A stretch of 5,193 nt of DNA from NCBI GenBank assembly GCA_000432895.1, contig FR889422.1, forward strand, positions 797 to 5,989, read 5' to 3'. Positions within the stretch are counted from its first letter, which is position 1. Every line of letters begins with the position of its first letter. The DNA is from Firmicutes bacterium CAG:449 (GTDB lineage: Bacteria > Bacillota_I > Bacilli_A > RFN20 > CAG-449). Below, piece after piece: positions 1-5,193 of the stretch. Position numbers and translations under genes: made by a program. The notes under the pieces were generated by a model. The model saw nothing but the letters and a program-made list of their open reading frames with translations. It was not told where the DNA came from and made no database searches.

Positions 1-183
1 AACACCAAATATTATTAAGATTAATTTGTAGTTATATATTAAGTTTTGATATATTTGAAAATAACCACCATTATTTGCTGTTAAAGTACCTGCAGTAACA
101 ACATAACTAGCGAAAATCATACCAAAAGTTAATGTAAATGTTCCTGAAAGAATTAAAAATAAAACATATAATTTTTTAAACAT
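1..183 (-). CDS. N-terminal part of an unrecognised membrane protein (3' end off window)
   Basis: Sixty-one codons read without a stop from an ATG at 183-181 to the window edge. The protein begins MFKKLYVLFLILSG and has two lysines followed by a long hydrophobic stretch (about residues 5-30), which fits an uncleaved signal anchor or first membrane helix. A polar loop rich in Thr, Asn, Gly and Tyr follows (about 31-52). A second hydrophobic segment (LILIIFGV) is just starting where the window ends. The start is well supported because the minus strand carries AAGAAAGG seven bases upstream of the ATG. The gene is divergent from ispG. I do not recognise the family and assign no function; a small two-helix or larger polytopic protein are both possible. 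Existence is fairly sure, identity unknown. Confidence 0.7.
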   Translation of the reverse strand, partial: MFKKLYVLFLILSGTFTLTFGMIFASYVVTAGTLTANNGGYFQIYQNLIYNYKLILIIFGV

Positions 184-190
184 AATTTTG

Positions 191-198
191 CCTTTCTT
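191..198 (-). promoter_or_regulatory. Shine-Dalgarno of the membrane-protein gene
   Basis: On the minus strand this reads AAGAAAGG, seven bases before the ATG at 183. It is a strong match to the anti-SD pairing sequence, and it makes the short open frame at the window edge credible as a gene. Confidence 0.65.
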
Positions 199-216
199 AA
201 TATAGTTTGTATCGAA

Positions 217-245
217 ATAATAACTACTCTTCTTTACAACTACAA
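217..245 (-). promoter_or_regulatory. Candidate sigma-A type promoter for the membrane-protein gene
   Basis: On the minus strand TTGTAG (245-240) is followed, after exactly 17 bases, by TATTAT (222-217). Each box departs from the TTGACA/TATAAT consensus. A start near position 210 would give a leader of about 26 bases carrying the ribosome binding site. In DNA this AT-rich such matches occur by chance, so this is a position-supported guess. Confidence 0.35.
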
Positions 246-357
246 TTTATCATGCTTTTTCATTTTAATCAATAACAAATTTTTGCAAGTTTTTTATCTA
301 TATTATAAATATATTTTTTTCTTTATTAATTTAACTACATTGTATTTTTTCATTAAT

Positions 358-369
358 TACAATATTGTA
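358..369. repeat. 12-bp perfect palindrome overlapping the ispG -10 box, possible operator
   Basis: TACAATATTGTA is its own reverse complement and overlaps the first two bases of the TATAAT at 368-373. A related shorter TACA-T-TGTA lies at 336-344. TACA/TGTA half-sites are known for BlaI/MecI/CopY-type repressors, but no such regulator is visible here and AT-rich DNA makes palindromes common. Binding is inference only. Confidence 0.3.
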
Positions 370-373
370 TAAT
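368..373 (+). promoter_or_regulatory. -10 box candidate for ispG
   Basis: A perfect TATAAT. No good -35 lies 17 bases upstream; only a T run (345-350) is there, and TTGTAT at 340-345 is 22 bases away. Transcription starting about seven bases downstream would begin almost on the ribosome binding site at 380-383, leaving a leader of only about a dozen bases. The exact consensus speaks for it; the tight leader and weak -35 speak against it. Confidence 0.4.
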
Positions 374-379
374 TTACTT

Positions 380-383
380 GAGG
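380..383 (+). promoter_or_regulatory. Shine-Dalgarno that decides the ispG start
   Basis: GAGG, eight bases before the ATG at 392. This spacing selects the ATG rather than the in-frame TTG at 365, which lies upstream of this site and next to the probable -10 box. Confidence 0.6.
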
Positions 384-391
384 TTAACAAA

Positions 392-1261
392 ATGGATAGA
401 TTACATACAAGATCATTTAATATTGGTAATGTTAAAATAGGTGGTCAAAACAAAGTTTTAATTCAATCAATGTGCAATATAAAAACATCAAAATACCAAG
501 AAGTTATTAAACAGATTTTAACTTTAGAAAAATATGGTTGTGATATTATAAGAGTTTCAATTATGGATGAACAAGATGCTGAAGCTATTAAATATATAAA
601 AAAAGCAATTCATATTCCTCTTGTTGGTGATATTCATTTTGATTATCGTTTAGCACTTCTTGCTATGGACAATGGAATTGATAAAATTAGAATTAATCCT
701 GGTAATATTGGTAGTAAAGAAAACGTTGATAAGATTATTTTAAAAGCTAAAGAAAAAAATGTTGCAATTAGAATTGGTGTTAATTCTGGTTCTTTAGATG
801 AAGAAACTTTAAAAAAACATGATAATAAAGTAACTGCAGAAGGAATTGTTTCTCTAGCGGAAAAATATATTAAATATTTTGAAGAACAAGAATTTTATAA
901 TTTAGTTATTTCATTAAAATCATCTTCTGTTTTACAAACAATAGAAGCATATCGCTTGGCTAGTAAAAAATTAAATTACCCTCTTCATTTAGGAATAACT
1001 GAAGCCGGCAATAAAGATGTTGGATTAATTCGTTCAAGCGCAGGATTATCTCCACTTTTATTAGAAGGAATCGGTGATACAATTAGAATTTCTTTATCTT
1101 GTGATCCTCTTGAAGAAATTATTGCCGCGAAAAGATTATTACATGATTTAGGTTTATATGAAAATTACCCTACTATTATATCTTGTCCAACTTGTGGAAG
1201 AACCCAAGTCGATGTTATTAAATTATCTAATCAAGTTAGTGATTATTTAAATACTATTTGA
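392..1261 (+). CDS. ispG: Readable N-terminal part of broken IspG (289 aa)
   Basis: This is the frame a ribosome would read as the sequence stands. It covers the whole TIM-barrel substrate domain and the start of the C-terminal cluster domain. It includes C265 and C268 but ends at residue 289 in DYLNTI, before the third cysteine and the glutamate ligand. From knowledge of the family, a product without these cannot hold the catalytic cluster, so it should be inactive in the reaction. The frame can be extended to a TTG at 365, but that lacks a ribosome binding site. Confidence 0.75.
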   Translation: MDRLHTRSFNIGNVKIGGQNKVLIQSMCNIKTSKYQEVIKQILTLEKYGCDIIRVSIMDEQDAEAIKYIKKAIHIPLVGDIHFDYRLALLAMDNGIDKIRINPGNIGSKENVDKIILKAKEKNVAIRIGVNSGSLDEETLKKHDNKVTAEGIVSLAEKYIKYFEEQEFYNLVISLKSSSVLQTIEAYRLASKKLNYPLHLGITEAGNKDVGLIRSSAGLSPLLLEGIGDTIRISLSCDPLEEIIAAKRLLHDLGLYENYPTIISCPTCGRTQVDVIKLSNQVSDYLNTI

Positions 1262-1277
1262 TTATTTAAATACTATT
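1240..1277 (+). repeat. Perfect 19-bp tandem duplication inside ispG
   Basis: The unit TGATTATTTAAATACTATT occupies 1240-1258 and again 1259-1277 with no mismatch and no spacer. Nineteen is not a multiple of three, so the second copy is read in another frame. The junction itself creates the stop, because the last T of one frame meets the second copy's GA to make TGA. The copies are identical, which points to a very recent event or an artefact. Confidence 0.95.
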
Positions 1278-1463
1278 AATAAAAATATTACTGTCGCAGT
1301 AATGGGTTGTATTGTTAATGGTCCAGGTGAAGGTAAACACGCTGATATTGGTTTAGCTGGTGGAAATAAATCATTTGTTATTTTTAAAAAAGGAAAAATT
1401 TATAAAACTATTAAAGAAGAAAATGCTTTAGAAGAATTAATTAAAGAAATTAATAATTTTTAA
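1260..1463 (+). pseudogene. ispG: Detached C-terminal part of IspG (67 codons)
   Basis: This open frame begins with DYLNTINKNITVAVMGC and continues into NGPGEGKHADIGLAGG. That is the conserved end of IspG with the third cluster cysteine (TGT 1308-1310) and the cluster glutamate (GAA 1329-1331). It ends at TAA 1461-1463 with KEINNF. It has no ribosome binding site or start of its own near the N-terminus; the first internal ATG is at 1302, just before the cysteine. It is intact in sequence, with no further stops or frameshifts, which argues for little decay since the break. Confidence 0.85.
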
Positions 1464-1486
1464 ATTTTGAGCATATATAAATATGT

Positions 1487-1741
1487 ATGAATAAAAATGA
1501 TTTTATTATTGCTTATTTAAAAAAGATGGATTATATAAGTGCAAAAAATTTTGCTTTAAAATTTAATATTTATTTTACTGATTATGAAATAAATTTCTTT
1601 TTGCCTTATCTAAAAAATAATGCTAACGAAATATTATCAAATAGAAATATTAATAAAAAAATTCACACTGATTTAGATAATAAAATCAATGTGAATTCAA
1701 TAAATAAATTATGTTTACTAATTAATAAACTTGGCTATTAA
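1487..1741 (+). CDS. Small hypothetical protein, 84 aa, possibly DUF2624 (YqfT)-like
   Basis: An 84-residue protein, Lys/Asn/Ile-rich, with no signal peptide, no membrane segment and only one Cys. The pattern looks all-helical, with a helix rich in Ala/Phe/Leu (about 15-45) containing AKNFALKFNIYFTDYEI, and a last helix ending in INKLGY. The helix-turn layout and length resemble, from memory, the DUF2624 family (B. subtilis YqfT), encoded near cshB and ispG in that species. This is weak similarity plus context, not a firm call. It starts 23 bases after the ispG reading frame ends, so co-transcription is likely. No strong ribosome binding site is visible: TTGAG at 1467-1471 is 15 bases away. 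An ATG at 1483 is ruled out because it meets TAA after two codons. The 3' part overlaps an antisense terminator, and its stop overlaps that of cshB. Confidence 0.65.
   Translation: MNKNDFIIAYLKKMDYISAKNFALKFNIYFTDYEINFFLPYLKNNANEILSNRNINKKIHTDLDNKINVNSINKLCLLINKLGY
1655..1697 (-). terminator. Intrinsic terminator of the hisS-aspS-cshB operon
   Basis: Inverted repeat with 15-nt arms at 1683-1697 and 1660-1674 and an 8-nt loop. In the minus-strand RNA every position pairs, with a single G-U wobble. The 3' arm runs straight into seven U (1661-1655) and then an AU-rich stretch. In plus-strand RNA the same position is a C-A mismatch and no U run follows, so the signal is directional. It lies 40 bases past the cshB stop, the expected place for ending this operon, but inside the coding sequence of the opposing small gene. 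The stem is AT-rich, which weakens it somewhat. Confidence 0.7.
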
Positions 1742-3063
1742 TCTTTATAAGCCATTGCTTTTCTTTTTGATTTTAAGTTTTCCATAATTATTTTTCTTTT
1801 ATGATTTTTAATAGCTTTATTAACAGCTTTTCTCATTTTCTTTTTATAATTAGGTTTAACTTTATTAGAACGAACTTTAGCAAGTTCTTTTTTTATTTCC
1901 GCCTCTAATTTTTCATTCTTCTTTTTTGGTTGTTTAAGATGTTTTTTATCTTGTTTTAGACCTTCTTGTCGTAAGATTAAATAATCAAAAGATAATTTCT
2001 TTTCTAAAGTTTGTTTAGCCTTTAAATTTAACTCATCATCATAAAAAATATAAGAATCACCTTTATTATTATATCTTCCAGTTCTACCAGAACGATGGTA
2101 ATAATAATCAATATTGCTTGGAATATCTAAAGATATAACATGACTTACTTTTTCAAAATCTAGGCCTCTAGAAGCTAAATCTGAGCATAATACTAATTCA
2201 AATTCACCATTTTGAATTCTTTTTAAAGTATTTTTTCTTTCTCTAAGTGATTCATCACTAGTTAAATAAGCACATCTAATTCCTTTATCACACAAAGAAG
2301 AATATATTTTAGCTAAAGTGTTTTTTCTTGATGCAAACACTAAAGTAAAATATGGATGTTCAGTATTAATAAAAGTAATTAAAGCATCATCTAAAGCACG
2401 ATGTTTAATATCCACAAAATGGTGTTTTACATTTGTGGAAGTAAAATTTTTATTTACTTCGATTACTTGAGAAATAGCAAATAATTTTTTTAAAGAAGCA
2501 ATTTGATGTTCTTTCATTGTCGCAGTAAAAACCATCTTTTGCTTAACATTCAAACTGTCCATTAAAGAAATTACTTCTTGAGAACTTTCTCCTTCTAAAA
2601 GCATATCTGCTTCATCTAAAACAATTGTTTTAACATTTGCTAAATTAAGACATTTATAATTATAGATTGCTTCTAAAAGTTTATTAGGTGTTGAAACAAT
2701 GATTGTTGGAGTATTAAAAGTAAGATTTTCACCATTTTTTAAGATACTAGAAGATAAATTATAACCATCAAAAGTTTTTATTAAAGAAGATAAATCTTTA
2801 ATAAATTTATCGATTTGATAGCATAATTCTAGAGTTGGTTCAACAATAATAGCTTGGATATTATTATCTATAGTTAAATTTTGAATTATTGGAATTAAAA
2901 AGGCATGAGTTTTACCTGAACCAGTTTCAGCTTTAGCAATAAATGATTTACCTTTTAAAGCAGGAACAATTGTCTTTTCTTGAATTAAAGTTAAATCATA
3001 ATAACCAAGACTATTTAAACTGGATACAAGATTATCATTTAAAGCATATCCAGAAAATTTCAT
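1738..3063 (-). CDS. cshB: DEAD-box ATP-dependent RNA helicase, CshB type
   Basis: A 441-aa two-RecA-domain RNA helicase that unwinds short RNA duplexes with ATP; in Bacillus, CshB acts in cold-stress RNA handling and with ribosomes. Visible motifs are a Q motif around T25-Q28, motif I AETGSGKT (45-52), DEAD (150-153), TAT for motif III (180-182), LVFAS for motif IV (241-245), SDLASRGLD for motif V (294-302) and HRSGRTGR for motif VI (323-330). The tail from about 370 is Lys-rich and includes KPNYKKKM, close to what I recall of the B. subtilis CshB tail. Length also fits CshB. Odd points: motif Ia is PTLEL instead of PTREL, motif Ib is TPNK instead of TPGR, and the usual GG is missing. ATP-binding motifs are intact. 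The start ATG (3063-3061) overlaps the aspS stop as TAATG, with AAAGAGG seven bases upstream, so translation is probably coupled. The helicase assignment is certain and the CshB subtype likely. Confidence 0.9.
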   Translation of the reverse strand: MKFSGYALNDNLVSSLNSLGYYDLTLIQEKTIVPALKGKSFIAKAETGSGKTHAFLIPIIQNLTIDNNIQAIIVEPTLELCYQIDKFIKDLSSLIKTFDGYNLSSSILKNGENLTFNTPTIIVSTPNKLLEAIYNYKCLNLANVKTIVLDEADMLLEGESSQEVISLMDSLNVKQKMVFTATMKEHQIASLKKLFAISQVIEVNKNFTSTNVKHHFVDIKHRALDDALITFINTEHPYFTLVFASRKNTLAKIYSSLCDKGIRCAYLTSDESLRERKNTLKRIQNGEFELVLCSDLASRGLDFEKVSHVISLDIPSNIDYYYHRSGRTGRYNNKGDSYIFYDDELNLKAKQTLEKKLSFDYLILRQEGLKQDKKHLKQPKKKNEKLEAEIKKELAKVRSNKVKPNYKKKMRKAVNKAIKNHKRKIIMENLKSKRKAMAYKD

Positions 3064-4811
3064 TATTTTTCCTCTTTAATAACTTCAATACCTAAATCTT
3101 TTAATTGTTGTTCATCAACTGTATATGGAGCATTTGACATTGGACAAACCGCATTTAAATTTTTAGGGAAAGCAATAACATCTCTAATATTGTCTGTTCC
3201 TGATAAAATCATTGTAAGTCGATCTAAGCCAAAAGCCGCTCCACCATGTGGAGGAGTACCATATTGGAATGCATCAACAAAGAAACCAAATTTACGTTTG
3301 ATATCTTCATCAGTAAATCCTAAAATATTAAAGATTTTCTTTTGCATATTTTGGTCATATATACGTAAAGATCCACCACCTGCTTCATAACCATTAATAA
3401 CAATATCATAAGCTGCAGATAAAACTTTTTCAGGAGCAGTATCTAATAAATATGCATCTTCTTCTCTTGGACGAGTAAATGGATGGTGTTCAGAAGTATA
3501 ACTTCCATCTTCAAGTTTTTCAAATAATGGGAAATCAACAACCCATAAATAATCAAAAGTATTTTCTTTTATTAAATGTAATTGTTTAGCATAATGACTT
3601 CTTAAAGCACCTAAAGCAAAACATACTTTTTCAAATTCACCTGCTCCAATAATAACAATATCATTTTCTTTTAAAGCTAAATGATTAATCAAATTTTGTT
3701 TCATTTCATCAGTGAAATACTTAGTAAATGAACCTTCTAGAATATTATTTAAATATTTTAAAACTGTTACTTGTTTTAAACCATATTTTTTAGCAATTTC
3801 GTTTAATGAATCCATTACTTTTCTAGTTGTTTGATTTGCTACATCATTAACAACAATAGCTTTAATATTTTCAGCTTTAGTAAATGCTTCAAATTCAATA
3901 CCTTTTAAATCATCTTTAATTTCATTAAGTTCAATACCAAAGCGAGTATCTGGTTTATCGCTACCCCATCTTGACATTGCTTCAAACCAAGGAATTCTTC
4001 TAAATGGTGTTTCAATATCAATACCTCTAACATCTTTAAAAATCTTTTTAATACCATTTTCTAATAAAGTAAGTATTTCATCTTGATCCATAAAAGACAT
4101 TTCCATATCAATTTGTGTAAAATCAGGTTGACGATCTGCTCTTAAATCTTCATCACGAAAACAACGAGCAATTTGATAATATCTTTCCATTCCCCCAATC
4201 ATTAATAATTGTTTAAATAATTGAGGAGATTGAGGTAAAGCATAAAATGAACCTTTTCTAGTTCTAGATGGTACTAAATAGTCTCTAGCTCCCTCTGGAG
4301 TTGATAAAGTTAAAATTGGAGTTTCAATTTCGGTAAAATCTAATGAATCTAAATATTCTCTAATTGAACGCATTATTTTAGCTCTTGTAGTTAAATATGA
4401 TTGCATAATTGGTCTACGTAAATCTAAATAACGATATTTTAAACGTGTATCTTCAAGAGCATCTGTTTCATCGGCAATAATAAATGGTGTTAAATTAGCC
4501 GAATTAATAATATTAATTTCTTTTGCAACAACTTCTATTTCACCAGTTTTTAATTTTGGATTAGGGGTATTTCTTTTTTGAACAAGTCCTTTTACTTGAA
4601 TAACAAATTCATTTTTAATTGATTTTAAACAAGAAAATTTTTCATCTTCTGCAACAATTTGTACAAAGCCAAAATGATCTCTTAAATCAATAAAAACTAG
4701 ACTACCTAAATTTCTTTTTTTACTAACCCAACCAACTAAAGTAACTTCTTGGTTAACATTATTAATATTTAACTCACCACATGTATGAGTTCTACTTTTC
4801 ATTTTTAACAT
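3063..4811 (-). CDS. aspS: Aspartate--tRNA ligase (AspRS), bacterial type
   Basis: Charges tRNA-Asp with aspartate using ATP, in the cytosol, as a class IIb homodimer. The 582 residues match the usual bacterial length. Domain order: an N-terminal OB-fold anticodon-binding domain (about 7-105, with GWVSKKRNLGSLVFIDLRD), a class II catalytic core with motif 1 (around FTEIETPIL, 159-167) and motif 2 (FRDEDLRADRQPDFTQID, 218-235), a GAD insertion domain (about 305-415), then the rest of the core with motif 3 GLDR (528-531). QSPQ (194-197) and PHGG (521-524) are also present. L35 sits where the discriminating E. coli enzyme also has Leu, which hints at Asp-only charging, but this is not conclusive. 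The ATG at 4811 is preferred over M4 (4802) because GGAGG is seven bases upstream. The gene overlaps the hisS end by 7 bp and the cshB start by 1 bp, so this is an operon. Confidence 0.97.
   Translation of the reverse strand: MLKMKSRTHTCGELNINNVNQEVTLVGWVSKKRNLGSLVFIDLRDHFGFVQIVAEDEKFSCLKSIKNEFVIQVKGLVQKRNTPNPKLKTGEIEVVAKEINIINSANLTPFIIADETDALEDTRLKYRYLDLRRPIMQSYLTTRAKIMRSIREYLDSLDFTEIETPILTLSTPEGARDYLVPSRTRKGSFYALPQSPQLFKQLLMIGGMERYYQIARCFRDEDLRADRQPDFTQIDMEMSFMDQDEILTLLENGIKKIFKDVRGIDIETPFRRIPWFEAMSRWGSDKPDTRFGIELNEIKDDLKGIEFEAFTKAENIKAIVVNDVANQTTRKVMDSLNEIAKKYGLKQVTVLKYLNNILEGSFTKYFTDEMKQNLINHLALKENDIVIIGAGEFEKVCFALGALRSHYAKQLHLIKENTFDYLWVVDFPLFEKLEDGSYTSEHHPFTRPREEDAYLLDTAPEKVLSAAYDIVINGYEAGGGSLRIYDQNMQKKIFNILGFTDEDIKRKFGFFVDAFQYGTPPHGGAAFGLDRLTMILSGTDNIRDVIAFPKNLNAVCPMSNAPYTVDEQQLKDLGIEVIKEEK
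3071..3077 (-). promoter_or_regulatory. Shine-Dalgarno of cshB inside the aspS end
   Basis: Minus strand AAAGAGG, seven bases before the cshB ATG and within the last codons of aspS. Together with the TAATG stop-start overlap it supports coupled translation. Confidence 0.65.
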
Positions 4812-5193
4812 TCTTCATCCTCCATAAGAATAATCTTATTTGTTAAATAATCGACTAAATCTTGATAACTAACTTCTTCTTGAGTAGTTGTCAATAAGTT
4901 TTTAATTGGATAAACATAAGTTTTTAATTCATTTTCACCAATAATTAATGCATATTTAGCATTTTTACGATTTGCTAATTTAAATTGTTGAGAAATTGAT
5001 TTATTTTCTAAACACATATCCACTCTAAAACAATTATTTCTTAATTCTTGAGTTAACATAAAAGCGGTTTGTAAGGTTTCTTCGCCCATATGGATAACAT
5101 AAACATCTAAATATGGTTTTTCTAATTGATCTTTTAAAATATCTTGTAATAATGTATTAACTCTTTCAATACCAATAGCAAAGCCAACTGAAG
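4805..5193 (-). CDS. hisS: Histidine--tRNA ligase (HisRS), C-terminal part (5' end off window)
   Basis: The frame runs open through the right window edge; 128 codons plus two bases are visible. It opens with SVGFAIGIER, which is class II motif 3 of HisRS with the catalytic-site Arg. The C-terminal anticodon-binding domain follows: YLDVYVIHMGEE, then ELRNNCFRVDM, KSISQQFKLANRKNAKYALI, IGENEL and NLLTTTQEEV, ending DEEC. These are standard HisRS landmarks in the right order. The Met at 5089 is internal and not a start. HisRS charges tRNA-His in the cytosol as a dimer. hisS directly before aspS is the common Firmicutes order; the 7-bp overlap with aspS indicates one transcript, whose promoter and any leader lie outside the window. 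Confidence 0.95.
   Translation of the reverse strand, partial: SVGFAIGIERVNTLLQDILKDQLEKPYLDVYVIHMGEETLQTAFMLTQELRNNCFRVDMCLENKSISQQFKLANRKNAKYALIIGENELKTYVYPIKNLLTTTQEEVSYQDLVDYLTNKIILMEDEEC
4819..4823 (-). promoter_or_regulatory. Shine-Dalgarno that decides the aspS start
   Basis: Minus strand GGAGG within the last codons of hisS. It is seven bases before the ATG at 4811 and 16 before the ATG at 4802, so the upstream ATG is the better start. Confidence 0.7.

Larger units (their letters stand above)
184..391. other. Divergent intergenic region
   Basis: About 208 bases between the divergent membrane-protein gene and ispG. It is very AT-rich with T runs and no credible open frame. It holds candidate promoters for both directions, and a 12-bp palindrome next to ispG. 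A second possible ispG promoter is TTGCAA at 283-288 with TATAAA at 304-309, but its 15-base spacer is short. I see no terminator or structured RNA here. Confidence 0.5.
392..1463 (+). pseudogene. ispG: IspG (GcpE), flavodoxin/ferredoxin-dependent 4-hydroxy-3-methylbut-2-enyl diphosphate synthase, frameshifted
   Basis: IspG reduces 2-C-methyl-D-erythritol 2,4-cyclodiphosphate to HMBPP in the cytosolic MEP isoprenoid pathway, using a [4Fe-4S] cluster held by three Cys and one Glu. Family landmarks, numbered from the ATG at 392, are the N-terminal GG-x6-IQSM region, VGDIHFDYR, IRINPGNIG, ITEAG, GDTIRISLSCDP and the first cluster pair CPTC (C265, C268). A 19-bp tandem duplication at 1240-1277 shifts the frame by +1 and ends the first frame at TGA 1259-1261. 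The lost part continues in the next frame at 1260-1463 with GCIVNGPGE. With one copy removed the protein is 350 residues, normal for compact bacterial IspG, and the ligands fall at C265, C268, C300 and E307. These offsets match E. coli C270, C273, C305 and E312. Identity is near certain; whether the break is biological or a sequence error is open. Confidence 0.9.

Noticed and set aside
365..391. TTG start adding nine residues to IspG
   Set aside because: The TTG has no Shine-Dalgarno and overlaps the probable palindrome and -10 region, while the ATG at 392 has GAGG eight bases upstream and gives a typical IspG N-terminus.
1256..1262. Programmed +1 frameshift at ATT-TGA, as in the RF2 gene
   Set aside because: There is no upstream Shine-Dalgarno-like stimulator at the right distance, and shifting would leave extra residues between the cluster cysteines. 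A simple tandem duplication explains everything.
1259..1279. TGA read as Trp (Mycoplasma code) to rescue IspG
   Set aside because: Readthrough in the same frame reaches TAA at 1277-1279 after six residues and does not enter the frame of the conserved end. Trp codons checked in AspRS are TGG.
1660..1697. The hairpin as a plus-strand terminator for ispG and the small gene
   Set aside because: On the plus strand it has a C-A mismatch, no following U run, and would cut the small gene before its stop.
3190..3390. 66-codon open frame on the plus strand
   Set aside because: It lies wholly antisense inside the aspS catalytic-core coding region, has no ribosome binding site and its protein looks like the reverse reading of conserved AspRS motifs.
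4802..4811. aspS start at the second ATG (4802)
   Set aside because: The GGAGG would be 16 bases away, too far; the ATG at 4811 has seven-base spacing.
4805..5089. A free-standing 94-aa protein starting at 5089
   Set aside because: The same frame is open to the window edge and the upstream residues form HisRS motif 3, so the Met is internal to hisS.
1..5193. Mobile element, CRISPR array, tRNA, rRNA or a novel defence-type system
   Set aside because: No transposase, long terminal inverted repeats, spaced repeat array or recognisable RNA gene was seen; the genes are housekeeping types.

Overview
The window is strongly AT-rich chromosomal DNA with dense, housekeeping-type gene content. It fits a low-GC member of the Bacilli/Mollicutes side of the Firmicutes. 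The evidence is a hisS-aspS operon, a CshB-type DEAD-box helicase, good Shine-Dalgarno sites and A/T-ending codons. Trp is written TGG where it can be checked (AspRS W28, W275, W282), and every intact gene ends in TAA. Nothing shows that TGA is recoded, and the exact lineage cannot be fixed from this sequence.

Layout. The left edge (1-183, minus) holds the first 61 codons of an unrecognised membrane protein with a clear ribosome binding site. A divergent intergenic region (184-391) separates it from a plus-strand pair: ispG (392-1463) and a small 84-aa gene (1487-1741). From the right, a minus-strand operon runs hisS (3' part, off the edge) > aspS > cshB. Its genes overlap each other, by 7 bp (hisS/aspS) and 1 bp (aspS/cshB). 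The two transcription units converge and overlap by 4 bp at 1738-1741. The best intrinsic terminator in the window (1655-1697, minus) lies inside the small plus-strand gene.

The main observation is that ispG is broken. A perfect 19-bp tandem duplication (1240-1258 / 1259-1277) shifts the frame and creates a TGA stop. The frame carrying the third iron-sulfur cysteine and the cluster glutamate is left detached at 1260-1463. Removing one copy gives a 350-residue IspG whose Cys-Cys-Cys-Glu spacing equals that of the E. coli enzyme. This is therefore a recent mutation, a reversible slippage allele, or a sequencing/assembly error.

Functionally, the minus operon serves translation and RNA handling (His and Asp tRNA charging, RNA helicase). 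The plus unit serves isoprenoid precursor synthesis by the MEP pathway. As I recall the Bacillus subtilis map, ispG, a small DUF2624 gene and cshB lie in the same neighbourhood, so this arrangement may be a rearranged remnant of it. I see no mobile element, CRISPR array, tRNA or rRNA, and no convincing new multi-gene system.
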